This document shows, one piece after another, positions 53,167 to 53,721 of a DNA stretch of 53,721 nucleotides. The translations under genes and the position numbers were made by a program. Origin of the DNA: Desulfococcaceae bacterium HSG9 (GTDB lineage: Bacteria; Desulfobacterota; Desulfobacteria; Desulfobacterales; JAUCGF01); NCBI GenBank assembly GCA_030378005.1, contig JAUCGF010000105.1:1-53721 (forward strand), written 5' to 3'. Below the pieces are notes generated by a model, which ran no database searches, was not told where the DNA came from, and saw nothing but the letters and a program-made list of their open reading frames with translations. The stretch's first letter is position 1, and every line of letters starts with the position of its first letter.

Positions 53167-53449
53167 TATTTCAATTCAAGCAGCAGTAAACATTATTTAG
53201 GTGAAGTAGCATAACTTTAATAAAAGCTTCCAAAATTTAATAACCCCTATACACCTATTAACGCAGCGCTGTCAACCTGTTTTCAGAATTCAATCTACTA
53301 GGAGGCTGTCCGAGAATTCAGCTTTCAAAAACAGCAGGCTGCTCAAAATCAGAGCTAAAAAGTAGGCTGGATGAATTTTTTGGACAAATAAAGGCTGACT
53401 ATCTCTAACACACCCCTCTTTTAACTGATTCAGGTGTCAATTGCCCCTT

Positions 53450-53721
53450 TCAGGCAGGCATTGGGGCTGATTTTCCTGATTCAAGACACACCTTTCCAAC
53501 AAATATCGCTTTTACAATCTTTTTCAGGTTGTGAACCGCGCACACTGACGAAAATTCCCCGATCGCTTTTCTATGACCCCGCAAGCTGAAGCCCCGAAAC
53601 CCTCCGTTCTTTATCTGACCAAATACAGGTTCGACAATCAGCTTCCGCTTTTTGTAAATCTCTTTCGAAGATTCCCGCTCCATCTTATCATTCATTTTTT
53701 GTCGCAACGGCTCTTTGTCAT
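53450..53721 (-). mobile_element. IS1182-type transposase, 3' part cut by the window edge
   Basis: The frame is open to the right edge: EPLRQKMNDKMERESSKEIY then KKRKLIVEPVFGQIKNGGFR. The KKRKxxVEPVFGQIK and RGFxxFSLRG phrases are the C-terminal signature of IS1182-family DDE transposases. A likely IS end lies within 53300-53320 (GAGGCTGTCCGAGAATTC). The N-terminal part and other end are outside the window. Confidence 0.85.

Overview
The window looks like the chromosome of a Gram-negative anaerobe of the Desulfobacterota, probably Desulfobacterales (Desulfonema / multicellular magnetotactic relatives are plausible). This is inferred from the gene mix: HflKC, groESL, a MglA-type GTPase with a roadblock protein, sigma-54 regulators, a split methylmalonyl-CoA mutase beside a branched-chain amino-acid ABC transporter, a very large MORN-repeat protein, and many short palindromic elements. 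No rRNA, tRNA or CRISPR array was recognised. Gene functions below come from reading motifs; no database search was run.

Layout. 1-3.7 kb: a secreted FG-GAP/cohesin/dockerin protein flanked by two families of short repeats in opposite order. 3.7-10.5 kb: a DUF6909-like protein, a MuiA-like protein, a tRNA methyltransferase, a DUF721 protein, and hflK-hflC bracketed by two near-identical 105-bp palindromic elements. 10.7-15.5 kb: a 32-residue basic ribosome-type protein, a small zincin, an FmdB-type zinc ribbon, groES-groEL and a LysM protein. 15.6-18.8 kb: a radical SAM protein, then a roadblock / MglA-like GTPase / Lys-Pro-repeat protein cluster. 19.4-23.2 kb: queH, an M48 protease with TPRs, and an NtrC-type regulator whose DNA-binding domain is pushed out of frame by a 12-base C run. 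23.9-27.7 kb: a REC-HATPase protein, a PilX-like protein and an orphan amino-acid-binding protein.

27.7-28.9 kb is a gene graveyard holding an ISL3-type transposase remnant and a decayed gene split by a short inverted-repeat element. 28.9-34.3 kb: an Fe-dependent alcohol dehydrogenase with an enolase-superfamily enzyme, then two tandem CNNM/CorC-type membrane proteins. 34.8-35.9 kb: a lipoprotein with PKD-like domains, a Thr/Ser tract and a Cys-rich tail. 36.2-42.9 kb: a single 2242-residue protein that is almost entirely MORN repeats (96 units counted by eye), with its own near-consensus promoter. 42.9-45.5 kb: a TerB-DnaJ protein, an AAA ATPase and an O-methyltransferase. 45.8-47.9 kb: a two-subunit methylmalonyl-CoA mutase. 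48.0-53.2 kb: a complete LIV-type branched-chain amino-acid ABC transporter. The right edge cuts an IS1182-type transposase.

The mutase and the LIV transporter converge and fit uptake and oxidation of branched-chain amino acids or propionate. The roadblock/GTPase/KP cluster looks like a polarity or signalling module. The most unusual items are the giant MORN protein, the homopolymer-split regulator, the KP-repeat GTPase partner, and the number and variety of inverted-repeat elements.
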